A DNA stretch of 64,000 nucleotides from Mycobacterium sp. SM1 (lineage in GTDB: Bacteria > Actinomycetota > Actinomycetes > Mycobacteriales > Mycobacteriaceae): positions 496,001-560,000 of the forward strand of contig NZ_JAFLNH010000004.1 in assembly GCF_018361265.1 (NCBI RefSeq), given 5' to 3'. Below the pieces are notes generated by a model, which saw only the letters and a program-made list of their open reading frames with translations, was not told the DNA's origin and did not search any database. The position numbers and the translations under genes were made by a program. Positions 27,204 to 36,187 of the stretch are shown one piece after another. Within the stretch, counting starts at the first letter, position 1. Every line of letters begins with the position of its first letter.

Positions 27204-27451
27204 AAGAGCCAGGGATAGTGCATAAGACAATGTCTAATGCGGACCTCCCCTATGAGGTATTCGCCCGCAGGGATTGGGAACTGCCGTTGTGCCACGTCGG
27301 GACGGTGACGGCTCCCAACGCGAAACTGGCGCAGGTGCAGGCCTATACCACCTACGATGAGCATCGCTGGGTGGAGATGTGCCTAGTGCTAGCCGATGAG
27401 GTCCGCGCCGTGATGGGGGCGCATTCGAATCGGAGGTTGGGCATTGTCTAG
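27200..27451 (+). CDS. paaB: PaaB-like epoxidase subunit
   Basis: 83-residue protein. YEVFARRDWELPLCHVGTV and AQVQAYTTYDEHRW fit the short PaaB subunit that bridges PaaAC pairs. Slightly shorter than E. coli PaaB (95 residues). The ATG at 27200 overlaps the preceding stop (ATGA); an internal ATG at 27230 (MSNADLP) is possible. It overlaps the PaaC gene by 8 bp. Gene order A-D1-B-C-D2 differs from the usual A-B-C-D. Confidence 0.8.
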   Translation: MKEPGIVHKTMSNADLPYEVFARRDWELPLCHVGTVTAPNAKLAQVQAYTTYDEHRWVEMCLVLADEVRAVMGAHSNRRLGIV

Positions 27452-28238
27452 CCCGGGGTCGCAAATCAATCCGAGCTTGCAAAACAGGCTGCTCAGTGTC
27501 GCGGACACCAAGTGGGTGCTCGGCCATTGGCTGATCAAAGTCGTGCCCAATGCCCGCAGACTCGATGATTTCACGGCGCTCATGGCCCTCGCTCAGGAGG
27601 AGTTAGGGCATACGCGTGCGCTGTTCGCCCATGTGGAGGAGATCGCCGGCCTTCCTGCCCAAACCCTCGAGCTGGACCGACAGCGCCTGGATGTGCGCAG
27701 CGTGGCGGTGCTTGATGCCCCACCCACTGGCTGGATGGACTTTCTGGTTCGCGCTTTTTGTGCCGACCTGGCCGCGTTGTCGCTCCTGGCTACATTCTCC
27801 GATGCGGAGGTCCCTCCGAACCTGGTGGCAAAGATCGCCGAGGAGGAGCACTACCATCGGCTTTACTTCGGCGGCTGCCTGGAGGCGCTTGACGCGACAG
27901 ACAAGTCAGCGGCAGCGGCGCACGCCTCCGTCACCGTGGGGCAAATGGTGCGCTGGCTCGAATCCGTGTCCGGGGAGCATGACAAGAACGTTGCCGGCCG
28001 GTTCGTGGGCACGGTTGCCGACGAGATCAGTGCCGCCGGAATCCCATGGAGGGGCATCGATGCTGGCGATGCGGCATCGGTCGACTGGGACGCTCAGCGC
28101 GGGCGGCCGACGGGGACATCGGTGCCGGCGGCCCTCTATGAGTTTATGGTGCCCACCAACGATATGGCGTTGCTGGCCCGACGCCCTCGCGCCACCGCTG
28201 TGGTAGACGGCTTCAGCACCGCGGAGGAGTCAGGTTGA
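27444..28238 (+). CDS. paaC: PaaC-like structural subunit with ExxH motifs
   Basis: 264-residue ferritin-like partner of PaaA. Family members hold the PaaA subunit but have lost the iron ligands. Here two ExxH motifs are present, EELGH (about residues 52-56) and EEHYH (about 139-143), at positions where E. coli-type PaaC reads LLGQ and a V-x-YH. A helix-1 carboxylate is not evident (ADTKWVLGH), so a complete di-iron site is doubtful. The start is TTG at 27444, supported by GGAGG 7 bases upstream. Confidence 0.82.
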   Translation: MSSPGSQINPSLQNRLLSVADTKWVLGHWLIKVVPNARRLDDFTALMALAQEELGHTRALFAHVEEIAGLPAQTLELDRQRLDVRSVAVLDAPPTGWMDFLVRAFCADLAALSLLATFSDAEVPPNLVAKIAEEEHYHRLYFGGCLEALDATDKSAAAAHASVTVGQMVRWLESVSGEHDKNVAGRFVGTVADEISAAGIPWRGIDAGDAASVDWDAQRGRPTGTSVPAALYEFMVPTNDMALLARRPRATAVVDGFSTAEESG

Positions 28239-28495
28239 CCGTGACGGGAAATCGGTTTGGGTCCGGGGTCTTTGACGAACAGCGTTGGCTTGGCACCCAG
28301 CGCCAGGTGCTGTGCCCCTACTGTGGATCACCGCATACACGGGTCGCGGCGCCTTTCGGATCGACCTTGTCAGAGGTGTGTATGAGGTGCGCTGACTGCC
28401 GCTCGGTATTCGGCTGGATTAAGTGGGGCGTGGCCGTCACTGGTCCGTCGCGCGATACGTTACCTGTGACCGGTGGGGCTTGTAATGATCAGTGA
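28235..28495 (+). CDS. PaaD C-terminal zinc-ribbon as a separate protein
   Basis: 86-residue protein with CPYCGSPHTRV...CMRCADC, a four-Cys zinc ribbon matching the C-terminal part of PaaD (pattern CPxCGSxxT..FGST..C..C). It is separated from the DUF59 half by the PaaB and PaaC genes. The start is TTG at 28235 overlapping the PaaC stop (TTGA), with GGAGGAG about 6 bases upstream; a GTG at 28241 is an alternative. It presumably assembles with the DUF59 protein to rebuild PaaD function. Confidence 0.8.
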   Translation: MTVTGNRFGSGVFDEQRWLGTQRQVLCPYCGSPHTRVAAPFGSTLSEVCMRCADCRSVFGWIKWGVAVTGPSRDTLPVTGGACNDQ

Positions 28496-29249
28496 GCTCT
28501 TCTCGTTGAAGGGCCATCGCGTGCTCATCACTGGGGGTGTGCGCGGACTCGGTCGCACAATGGCCGAGGGTTTGCTTGAGGCCGGGGCGGCCGTAATCGT
28601 GACCTCACGCAAGACCCCAGATATCGATGCTGCCGTCAAGGATATGAGTCGGCTGGGCGACGCATGGGGATTCCCGTGCGATGTCACCCAGCCGGACTCC
28701 GTGGAGGCGCTGTTCGATGAGATCGTCCAACGATTCGGAGTGCCCGATGGCGTTATCGCCAACGCCGGTGCGACCTGGGGAGCTCCGACAACGGAGATGG
28801 ATCTCAGCGCCTGGCACAAAGTGGTGAACACCAACCTCACGGGGACGTTTCTAGTGGCGCGGCGTTTCGCACGAGACGCGATCGCCCAGGCAGTAACCGG
28901 CAAGCTCCTGATCGTCTCCTCCATCGCCGGCCTTGCGGGCATCGAATTGTTCCGTACGGCAGGGTATTCGGCAAGCAAAGCTGGGCTCATTGGACTGACA
29001 CGCCAGCTCGCTGTCGAGTGGGCCCCCCTGGGCATCACCGTCAACGCCATCGCACCTGGGTTTTTCCCGAGCAAGATGACCGAGCGCTTCATCGCGCAGC
29101 ACCGCGATGATCTCTTGCGCTGGATTCCGCTGCGCCGCTTCGGCTCCGATACCGATCTGAAGGGCATTACGGTTTTTCTCATGTCGAGTGCCTCCGACTA
29201 CATGACGGGACAAGTGCTGGCCATTGATGGCGGCCAGACGGCATGGTGA
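28485..29249 (+). CDS. Short-chain dehydrogenase/reductase 2
   Basis: 254-residue SDR with TGGVRGLG nucleotide loop, NAGATWGAP, SSIAG and YSASK catalytic residues, and a C-terminal MTGQVLAIDGG. It overlaps the zinc-ribbon gene by 11 bp. Likely oxidises an alicyclic or acyl-CoA alcohol after ring oxygenation. ATG 28485 is preferred over the in-frame start at 28473 because of GGTGGGG spacing. Confidence 0.85.
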   Translation: MISELFSLKGHRVLITGGVRGLGRTMAEGLLEAGAAVIVTSRKTPDIDAAVKDMSRLGDAWGFPCDVTQPDSVEALFDEIVQRFGVPDGVIANAGATWGAPTTEMDLSAWHKVVNTNLTGTFLVARRFARDAIAQAVTGKLLIVSSIAGLAGIELFRTAGYSASKAGLIGLTRQLAVEWAPLGITVNAIAPGFFPSKMTERFIAQHRDDLLRWIPLRRFGSDTDLKGITVFLMSSASDYMTGQVLAIDGGQTAW

Positions 29250-29259
29250 GGTGGTGTCG

Positions 29260-30831
29260 ATGAACCTCAATGGCGCCACCATTGACAGCGTGCTTCGTCG
29301 CTCGGCCAGAGCCTTTCCCGCTAAGCCCGCGGTAATCGACGGCGCCCGGTCCTTGACCTATGGTCAGTTGGACGAAAAGGTCGATGCGCTGGCTCATGCT
29401 CTTGTGAAGCTTGGCCTGTGCAAGGGAGACAGGGTTGGCGTGCTGTTCGACAATCAATGGGAGATGTGCTGCGTCTACTTTGCGCTTGCCCGCATCGGGG
29501 CCTTGATGGTGTCCCTCAACGCTCGCTGGCTCCCCGGTGAGATTATCTATCCAGTTTCCGATGCGGCATGCAAGGCCGTCATCTACGCTACTCGATTCGA
29601 CTCTGTGATCGCTGACGTGCGGCCCGCTGTGAACTGTGGGATCTGGATATCCGACGGTGATGAACCGGCGCCGTCGGCGACCGATTGCATGGAGGGGCTG
29701 ATCAATCGGTCTGCGGACCAACGGCTACTCAAAGCCTGGACCGTCGGCGAAAGCGACGACAGCGGTATCTGGTATACCTCGGGAACCAGCGGACGTCCCA
29801 AGGGCGCGGTCGTACGCCATGCCAGCAGTGTGTGGTCGGCGGTGGCGACCGCCTTGTGCCTGCGTATGGATGAGCGTTCCCGGCTTCTCGCGGTCGCGCC
29901 GATGTTTCACCGCGGAGCGATGGAAGATTTCCATCTCGCTGGGTTCCTCGTCGGCGCCACCCACGTTATGTTGCCCCGATTTGACCCCGCCGCAATGCTC
30001 GAGATGATCGAAACACACCGCATCACCCACGCGTTCATCGTGCCGACCATGACTTGGCATGTGCTGTCGCTACCGACGAAGGACCAGTACGATCTGGCGT
30101 CGATGCGGGCGTGGATGACGGCCTCGGCACCGTTCCCGGATGAGTATCGCCTGCGTCTAGAACGTGAAACCACATTGCCCCGCAACGTCGTCTTCAACTG
30201 CTACGGCGCGACTGAATCGCTACTCAATACCTTCCTGCCGCCTGAAGCCGCCGCCAGCAAAGCCGGATCTGTAGGGTGGCCCGTTCCCGGCACGCTAGTA
30301 CACATCGTCTCGCCGAGCGGCCAAGCGCCGCTGCCTGGGGGCGACATCGGCGAAGTTGTGACCAGCACCCTCACCGGTGCCCGCACTTACTGGGGGCTTC
30401 CTGACGCATGGGATGCGGTAACCTTTCAAGCCGAGGACCGGATCTGGTATCGCACCGGTGATTTGGGCTACTTAGACGAAGATGGCTGCCTTTACATTGT
30501 CGATCGGTGCAAGGACATGATCATTTCCGGAGGAGAGAACGTCTATAGCGTTGAGGTTGAAACGGCCCTGCTCCAGCATCCGGCTATCGCTGAGGTGGCG
30601 GTGGTCGGGCTACCCGATGACCGCTGGGGTGAGACCGTCGCGGCGCTGGTGGTGGCAAAGCACCCGCGTGCCATCTGCCCCGACGACGTGATCCGCTGGT
30701 CGCGATCCAAATTAGCGGGCTACAAATGCCCGACGAAGGTGGTCTTCGCTGACGCGCTCCCCCGCAACTCATTCGGGAAACTACAAAAACAGAAGGTAAA
30801 GGCCATGGTATGCGGTGGGCTGACCGGATAA
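29260..30831 (+). CDS. Acyl/aryl-CoA synthetase (AMP-forming)
   Basis: 523-residue ANL-superfamily ligase. Motifs: A3 loop YTSGTSGRPKG, A5 YGATES, A7-A8 TGDLGYLDEDG and DMIISGGENVYSVEVE, and A10 Lys in NSFGKLQKQ. It would activate a carboxylic acid to its CoA ester with ATP. Position directly after the Paa-like oxygenase suggests it makes the oxygenase substrate, as PaaK does, but this protein is of the acyl-CoA synthetase rather than PaaK type. ATG 29260 has an AGGTGG site. Confidence 0.88.
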   Translation: MNLNGATIDSVLRRSARAFPAKPAVIDGARSLTYGQLDEKVDALAHALVKLGLCKGDRVGVLFDNQWEMCCVYFALARIGALMVSLNARWLPGEIIYPVSDAACKAVIYATRFDSVIADVRPAVNCGIWISDGDEPAPSATDCMEGLINRSADQRLLKAWTVGESDDSGIWYTSGTSGRPKGAVVRHASSVWSAVATALCLRMDERSRLLAVAPMFHRGAMEDFHLAGFLVGATHVMLPRFDPAAMLEMIETHRITHAFIVPTMTWHVLSLPTKDQYDLASMRAWMTASAPFPDEYRLRLERETTLPRNVVFNCYGATESLLNTFLPPEAAASKAGSVGWPVPGTLVHIVSPSGQAPLPGGDIGEVVTSTLTGARTYWGLPDAWDAVTFQAEDRIWYRTGDLGYLDEDGCLYIVDRCKDMIISGGENVYSVEVETALLQHPAIAEVAVVGLPDDRWGETVAALVVAKHPRAICPDDVIRWSRSKLAGYKCPTKVVFADALPRNSFGKLQKQKVKAMVCGGLTG

Positions 30832-30903
30832 CTGACTTCGCTCCAACCACCCCCCTGAGCTGGCGCATGGCTGACCTCGATATTTCATGAAATTAGAGGT
30901 GCT

Positions 30904-32050
30904 GTGTTACGCCCGAGGGCCTGTATTCGAGCCACATCGTGGAGTGGCGGAAGGCCCGCGACACCGGTGCCGCTCTGGCCGGTCTTGCCGCGCCGCGCGG
31001 ACGTAAGCGGCATGACCCACAGGCTGACCGGATCGCCCCCTAGAAGCAGACAAGCAGCGACTGGTGCAGGAGCTGCCAAATACCCGCTTCGTGGTGGACG
31101 TCCAGGCAAAACTGCACGCGCCTTTGGAGGATGCTCTCCGAGAGCGCGGATATCGCGCCAGGTCGACACCATGACTGACCGGCCGTCATGGAGTTGGCGC
31201 CGCAGGTGGGTGTGCGTGTGGGATTGGCTCTGGCCACTGCGGTGGCAGAGCCATCAGCCGCGTGCTTTAAGCGCCGCGGACCAGCAGGCGATCCTGGATG
31301 TGTTGCACAGCGGCCGGTTCGTCGACGTCGCACCGGCTGAGGTGCGGGCCGCACTGCTCGATGAAGGTGTCTACCTGGGCGCAGTCGACGTTTTATCGAC
31401 TGCTGCGCCAAGCCGGCGAGGTGCGAGAGCGCCGCGGTCAGGCGCGCATCCGGCGAAGGTGAAACCCGAACTCGTCGCGGCCGGGCCCAAATGCAATGTC
31501 GTCGTGCGATATCACGAAATTGCGTGGTCCCGCAAAGTGGACGTACGGTACGTACCGTATTACTACGTGTATGTGATGTTGGACATCTTCTCCCGCTACG
31601 TCGTTGGCTGGATGGTCGCCAGCCGAGAATCGGCAGCGCTGGCCGAGGTGCTGATCCGCCAGACCTGCACCAAGCAAGGCATTGACCGTGTCCCAGTTGG
31701 CCATCCACGCCGACGGCAGTGCCATGATCAGCACGCTGGTCGCATTCTTGCTTGCCGATCTCGTTGTCACCCAGTCACATTCGCGACTACCGCACGTCTC
31801 CAACAACAACCGTTCAGCGAGTCCCAGGTCAAGACAGCGGGCTGGGCCTGCATACCGCCGCTGACGTCCACTGCGGCCGCGCAAAGGCCATCGCCGACAA
31901 GCGCGCCAGGGTATTCGACGCCGCCTACCCCGAACGGTGGATCCGCATACCACCCGAGCTGCCGAAGATCCCTGAAATCTCGTGGATCAACCGACCCGAT
32001 CATCCACAGGAGGACGCTCAGCAAATACCACGCGACCGTCAGGTTGACAG
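30904..32050 (+). pseudogene. Decayed IS3-family element (OrfA and OrfB remnants)
   Basis: Short readable pieces of an IS3-type element occur in several frames. An OrfA piece near 30910-31150 reads EGLYSSHIVEWRKARD, then FVVDVQAKLHAP. OrfB pieces follow: ALSAADQQAILDVLHSGRFVD (31270), YVMLDIFSRYVVGWMVASRE (31570) with a catalytic Asp, PFSESQVKT (31810), and ADVHCGRAKAIADKRA (31860). Multiple frameshifts and stops show it is dead. It separates the Paa-like operon from ubiX-ubiD. Confidence 0.75.
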
Positions 32051-32275
32051 GTTCCGCGCCAGACCAGCAATCCCACCAGTCAGGTGTTCACCATCCGGGG
32101 TCAACCCTACCTACAATAGTGAAGTTTCCGGTGTGCTGTAAGCAACAAGGAGCGACCTCGTGACCTTCATGAAGTGGCTCGGCCTTAGACTTAGGTTCTC
32201 ACCGCAGTGTTGGAGATGGCGCACACGATCCCCGCGAATATTTTATGCGTGCTGTGACGAAAGTCCGTTGAACCT

Positions 32276-32884
32276 GTGAGCGCCCAGGTCAAATTGGTCG
32301 TTGGTATCACCGGAGCTACCGGCTCGGCACTGGGAATTCGTTTGCTTGAAGTGCTCGCGGAAGTGAACGTGGAGACGCATCTGATTCTCAGCGATTGGGC
32401 AAGGGCGACCATCAAGATTGAGACCGACTATCGCGTAGATGACATACGGCGGCTCGCGTCATTTTCCTATAGCAACGGCGATTTAGCTGCCTGCATCTCC
32501 AGCGGATCATTCCAAACCAACGGGATGATCATCTGCCCGTGTAGCATGAAGACGCTGGCAGCGATCCGGCTCGGCTACAGCGACAATCTCATCACGCGCG
32601 CTGCGGACGTCACGTTGAAGGAACAGCGCAAACTAGTTTTGGTCCCACGGGAAGCGCCGCTTAGCGAGATCCACTTGGACAACATGCATTACCTCGCTCG
32701 AGCCGGTGTCGTTATCCTGCCCCCCACGGTCGCCTATTACATGCGTCCGAAGCTGATCGAAGAGATGACCGACTACGTAGTGGGTCGCGTGCTTGATCAG
32801 GTCGGCATCCAACATTCCCTGATCGATCGTTGGAGAGGCGCAAAGGGGCGGCATAATTCGCCCGCAACATTCGAGGAGGACTGA
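32276..32884 (+). CDS. ubiX: UbiX-type flavin prenyltransferase
   Basis: 202-residue flavoprotein with the GITGATGSALG FMN-binding loop (about residues 10-20) and the CPCSMKTLAAI and PREAPLSEIH segments of the UbiX/Pad1 family. It prenylates FMN using dimethylallyl phosphate to make the prFMN cofactor of UbiD enzymes. GTG start; the stop overlaps the ubiD-like ATG (TGATG), so cofactor synthesis is coupled to the decarboxylase. Confidence 0.93.
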   Translation: MSAQVKLVVGITGATGSALGIRLLEVLAEVNVETHLILSDWARATIKIETDYRVDDIRRLASFSYSNGDLAACISSGSFQTNGMIICPCSMKTLAAIRLGYSDNLITRAADVTLKEQRKLVLVPREAPLSEIHLDNMHYLARAGVVILPPTVAYYMRPKLIEEMTDYVVGRVLDQVGIQHSLIDRWRGAKGRHNSPATFEED

Positions 32885-34482
32885 TGAGCGAGACTTTGAC
32901 CAACGAGCCCAGCACGGACGCTAATGTCACCGATGGACCCGACTTGCGCAGCTGGCTGGAAACGCTTGACGCCGCTGGTGAGGTTAGACGTGTCCGCGCG
33001 CGCGTCGATTGGGAGGAAGAGGTGGGCGCCATCACCCGCGCGAATCTCGCCCTCGCTGGCCCGGCGCTGATATTCGAGCACATTGCCGGCTACGAAGCAG
33101 GTCGCTGCACCAAGCTGATGACCTGCGGGCTCGGCACCAAGCGCAAGGTCGAGCTCATGCTCGGTCTGGCCGAGAACACCAGCGACAAGGACATTGTGCG
33201 GCACTTGAAGGACACCTTCCGCAAGCCCGTCACGCCATGCGTCGTCGACACCGGTCCGGTCAAGCAGAACATCCTGCGCGGCGACGACATCAATCTCTGG
33301 GACTTGCCGGCTCCCAAGTGGCACCGGGCCGACGGTGGCCGCTACATCGACACCTTCTGCGGCGTGGTCACCGCCGACCAGGGCGGCTTCCGCGAGAATA
33401 TCGGCATCTACCGCGGCCAGATCATTGGGCGTGACAAGATCGCCAAGTTGCTGGTGCCGACCCAGGGATGGGGCGCCCATTTCCAACAGCACCAGCAGCG
33501 TGCAGAGCCGATGCCGGTCGCGGTTGTGTACGGCTGGCACGACGCATTGCCGTTCTGTGCCGGTAGTCCGTTTCCTAAGCATGTCAGCGAATGGGACATG
33601 ATGGGTGCGATCCTCGGCCAGCCGGTCGAGCTCGTGGCGTGCGAAACCGTGCCTCTGCACGTACCGGCCAGCGCTGAGGTGGTCGTAGAGGGCTTCATCG
33701 ATCCGGATCCGGCCACGTTCGAAAACGAAGGTCCGTTCGCGGAGTATCCGGGCTACCTCGGCGGCTCGCCGTCACCCAAGCCAGTCCTGCGCGTCACGTG
33801 CATCACTCACCGCGATGACCCGATCATGCGGGGCTCGCTGGAGGGCTGCCGTCCCGGATTTCCCACCGAGGACTCCATGCTCTGCGCCTATGCCTGGTCG
33901 GCGATCGCGTGGAACATACTCGAGGATGCCGGTGTTGGGGGAGTCACCGACTGTTGGATGCCGCCCGTGTCGACGGGTACCAACATCGTGGTCCAGATCC
34001 ACAAGATGTACCGCGGCCATGCTCAGCAATTGGCCGCAGCGCTGTGGGGTACTGGCGCTAGCCAGTGGTTCTGGAAGAACGTCATGGTCGTCGAGGAAGA
34101 CATCGACATTCGTGATCCGGTAGCGCTGGACTGGGCGATGGCATTTCGGGTCAACGCCGGTACCGGCGATATCGTATTCTACGGCCCGACTTTCGGTTCA
34201 CCGCTGGATCCCTCGGTGCCGCCAGAGAAAGCGAACGTGGGCAAGTACGGCAGCGGCGAGTGGACCCGGGTTCTCGTCGACGCCACCCGCAGTTGGGAGT
34301 TCGAACGCCGCCCCGAATTTGGGCACCGGCGCTACCCGCCGCTCAACAAGCTTGATGCCGAACTGGAAGCCAAGATCAAGGCTCGCTGGGACGAGTACGG
34401 GATCGGCATCCCTTATCTCGACGTCGAGCAGCGTGAAATGCTGACCATGGCGGAGCTGGCCAAGCGGTTGCCCGAGGTATGA
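32884..34482 (+). CDS. UbiD-family aromatic (de)carboxylase, prFMN-dependent
   Basis: 532-residue UbiD-family protein. Family features are readable: the RENIGIYRGQ region, ENEGPFAEYPGYLGG with the catalytic acidic residue set, and RRYPPLNKLD near the C-terminus. Size and N-terminus resemble aromatic-acid decarboxylases such as the mycobacterial phenazine-1-carboxylate enzyme PhdA and 4-hydroxybenzoate/vanillate types. The dedicated UbiX upstream supports activity. Substrate unknown; it might decarboxylate an aromatic acid to a phenol or arene, or carboxylate one, which would link it to either neighbouring pathway. Confidence 0.85.
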   Translation: MSETLTNEPSTDANVTDGPDLRSWLETLDAAGEVRRVRARVDWEEEVGAITRANLALAGPALIFEHIAGYEAGRCTKLMTCGLGTKRKVELMLGLAENTSDKDIVRHLKDTFRKPVTPCVVDTGPVKQNILRGDDINLWDLPAPKWHRADGGRYIDTFCGVVTADQGGFRENIGIYRGQIIGRDKIAKLLVPTQGWGAHFQQHQQRAEPMPVAVVYGWHDALPFCAGSPFPKHVSEWDMMGAILGQPVELVACETVPLHVPASAEVVVEGFIDPDPATFENEGPFAEYPGYLGGSPSPKPVLRVTCITHRDDPIMRGSLEGCRPGFPTEDSMLCAYAWSAIAWNILEDAGVGGVTDCWMPPVSTGTNIVVQIHKMYRGHAQQLAAALWGTGASQWFWKNVMVVEEDIDIRDPVALDWAMAFRVNAGTGDIVFYGPTFGSPLDPSVPPEKANVGKYGSGEWTRVLVDATRSWEFERRPEFGHRRYPPLNKLDAELEAKIKARWDEYGIGIPYLDVEQREMLTMAELAKRLPEV

Positions 34483-34516
34483 CGCCCCAGCTGTTACGGG
34501 TGCCGATGGTCAGAGC

Positions 34517-34582
34517 GAATCAGAGCCTGACAATTGGTCGGCGTGAGGGGCTACGTGACGAATGGCCCGGTCGCTCTGATTC
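34517..34582. repeat. 10-bp inverted repeat downstream of ubiD
   Basis: GAATCAGAGC (34517-34526) and GCTCTGATTC (34573-34582) are perfect reverse complements 46 bp apart. Possible terminator arm or the end of an inserted element; nothing else explains it. Confidence 0.4.
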
Positions 34583-34686
34583 CGGCAGCCGAGGTCATCG
34601 CGACGCATCACGACCGTAATGCATCAAGTCAAGATGCCCGCGAAATCTGATCCATGCATCACGTAGGAAATGCCTGCGAAACCGGG

Positions 34687-34938
34687 TCAGCTGGCTGCCT
34701 TGCGCTTGACGCGGATGCCCGCTTTGACGTCGGGTAGGGCGGTGGGGATGGCAGCGAGGTAGAGCTGGTCGGTCTTGTCCTTGGCGAGCTTGAGAAGGGT
34801 GGCCTGCAGGTCGGCGATCTGGCGTGCGATCGCCGCCGGGTTGAGGCTCGCGTCGTAGGAATACTTCGGGTTGCGTGGCCGGCGAGGTGCTTTCGCAATC
34901 TGGCAGCCCGCTGCCGGCGGTTGGGCGGCGAACCTCAA
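34687..34938 (-). CDS. Small Ala/Lys-rich hypothetical protein (uncertain)
   Basis: 83 residues, basic, with a PRRPRNPKYSYDASLNPAAIARQIADLQATLLKLAK helical core (a possible coiled coil) and a C-terminal GIRVKRKAAS. No family assigned. It lies beside an IS3 element in non-catabolic DNA and may be a cargo gene, a remnant or a chance frame. The start is uncertain. Confidence 0.35.
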   Translation of the reverse strand: MRFAAQPPAAGCQIAKAPRRPRNPKYSYDASLNPAAIARQIADLQATLLKLAKDKTDQLYLAAIPTALPDVKAGIRVKRKAAS

Positions 34939-35030
34939 CCGGCGCCGAGCATTGTCCCGCTGGCGTGTCCCCGGTGCATGAGTCCGCCTTGTTTAGAGTC
35001 CTGTGGCCCCGGGTGGGGCCGGAAGGGACG

Positions 35031-35321
35031 ATGAATCACATGGCGGGTCGGAAGAAGCATTCCGCTGAGGACGTGGTCCGTAAGCTGCGCCGGGCGGACG
35101 AATTGGCCGCGGCGGGCAAGACCAACGAAGAGATCGTCGCCGAGTTGGAGGTGTCGGCGGCGACGCTGTACAACTGGCGCCGCGCATACGGTGGGATGGA
35201 TCTCGACGCCGCGAAGGAGCTCAAAGAGCTGCGGGAGCAAAACACTCGCTTGAAGCGGCTGCTGGCTGAGGCCGAGCTGGAAAAGGATGCCTTGCGGGAG
35301 GTGGCCAAGGGAAAATTCTGA
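35031..35321 (+). CDS. IS3-family transposase OrfA
   Basis: 96-residue OrfA with an N-terminal HTH (AEDVVRKLRRADELAAAGKTNEEIVAELEVSAATLYNWRR region) and a leucine-zipper-like C-terminus (LKELREQNTRLKRLLAEAELEKDAL). A GGGAAAA heptamer at 35309-35315, in phase as G GGA AAA just before the stop, is a canonical -1 slippery signal that would fuse OrfA to OrfB. ATG 35031 or 35040 are the likely starts. Confidence 0.8.
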   Translation: MNHMAGRKKHSAEDVVRKLRRADELAAAGKTNEEIVAELEVSAATLYNWRRAYGGMDLDAAKELKELREQNTRLKRLLAEAELEKDALREVAKGKF

Positions 35322-35350
35322 GCCCGGCTGCCAAGCGGAGCGCCGTAGAC

Positions 35351-36187
35351 ATGCTCAAAGAGGTCAAGGGCATGTCCGAGCGGCTGGCGTGCAAAGCGGT
35401 CGGGCTCGCCCGCTCCACCTACCGCCGCGTCCCTGTCGCGCAGACCCCCGCTGACCCTGATGCCCAGCTGCGCGAGTGGCTTCGTGACTACTCCGCTCAG
35501 CACCCGTGTCACGGGTTTCGGCGCGCGTGGGCGGCGCTGCACCACGACGAGCATCGAAACGTGAATAAAAAGAAGGTGCACCGCTTGTGGAAGGAGGAGG
35601 GTCTGCAGCGCCGTGTGCACAGCCCGCGCAAACGCGCAGGCCAGTCGTCGTGGCCGGTGCAGGTAATCGCTGATGCGCCCAAGGTGGTGTGGGCGATCGA
35701 TTTCCCATTCGACTCCACCATCGACGGCAAAGCGGTCAAGATCGCATCGATGATCGACGAGCACACTCGCGAACCGCTGCTGAATATCGTGGAGCGCTCG
35801 ATCACCGCTGAGCGGCTGATCGCGGAGTTGGAAACGTGTTTCACCGCCGCTGGCGGCCCGCCGAGAGTGCTGCGGATGGACAACGGCCCTGAGCTTATTT
35901 CCCAAGCGCTGCAATCGTTTTGTTCAGGGAAGGTGAGGTTGTCCTACATACCGCCGGGAGCGCCGTGGGAGAACGGCTACATCGAATCGTTCAACAACCG
36001 GCTGCGAAGGGAGTGCCTCAACCGCAACCACTGGACCAACCCGCTCGAGGCCCGCGTCGTCATCGGCGACTTCAAGCACGACCATAGCCATCGGCATCGT
36101 CACTCGGCGCTGGGCTATCTGACCCCGGCCGAGTACGCTGCCCGATGCAGCCACACCCGTCACCCCGTGGCCTGCGAGATCAACTGA
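35351..36187 (+). CDS. IS3-family transposase OrfB (DDE integrase domain)
   Basis: 278 residues from the first ATG, in the -1 frame relative to OrfA, so the true product is probably a frameshift fusion. It has an HTH_21-like region (HPCHGFRRAWAAL) and an rve integrase core: Asp in WAIDFPFD, Asp in MDNGPE and Glu in NGYIESFNNRLR. No internal stop, so the element may be active. Confidence 0.85.
   Translation: MLKEVKGMSERLACKAVGLARSTYRRVPVAQTPADPDAQLREWLRDYSAQHPCHGFRRAWAALHHDEHRNVNKKKVHRLWKEEGLQRRVHSPRKRAGQSSWPVQVIADAPKVVWAIDFPFDSTIDGKAVKIASMIDEHTREPLLNIVERSITAERLIAELETCFTAAGGPPRVLRMDNGPELISQALQSFCSGKVRLSYIPPGAPWENGYIESFNNRLRRECLNRNHWTNPLEARVVIGDFKHDHSHRHRHSALGYLTPAEYAARCSHTRHPVACEIN

Noticed and set aside
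34875-35030. An upstream extension of the IS3 OrfA
   Set aside because: The extra 52 codons precede any ribosome site and lie outside the likely IS end.
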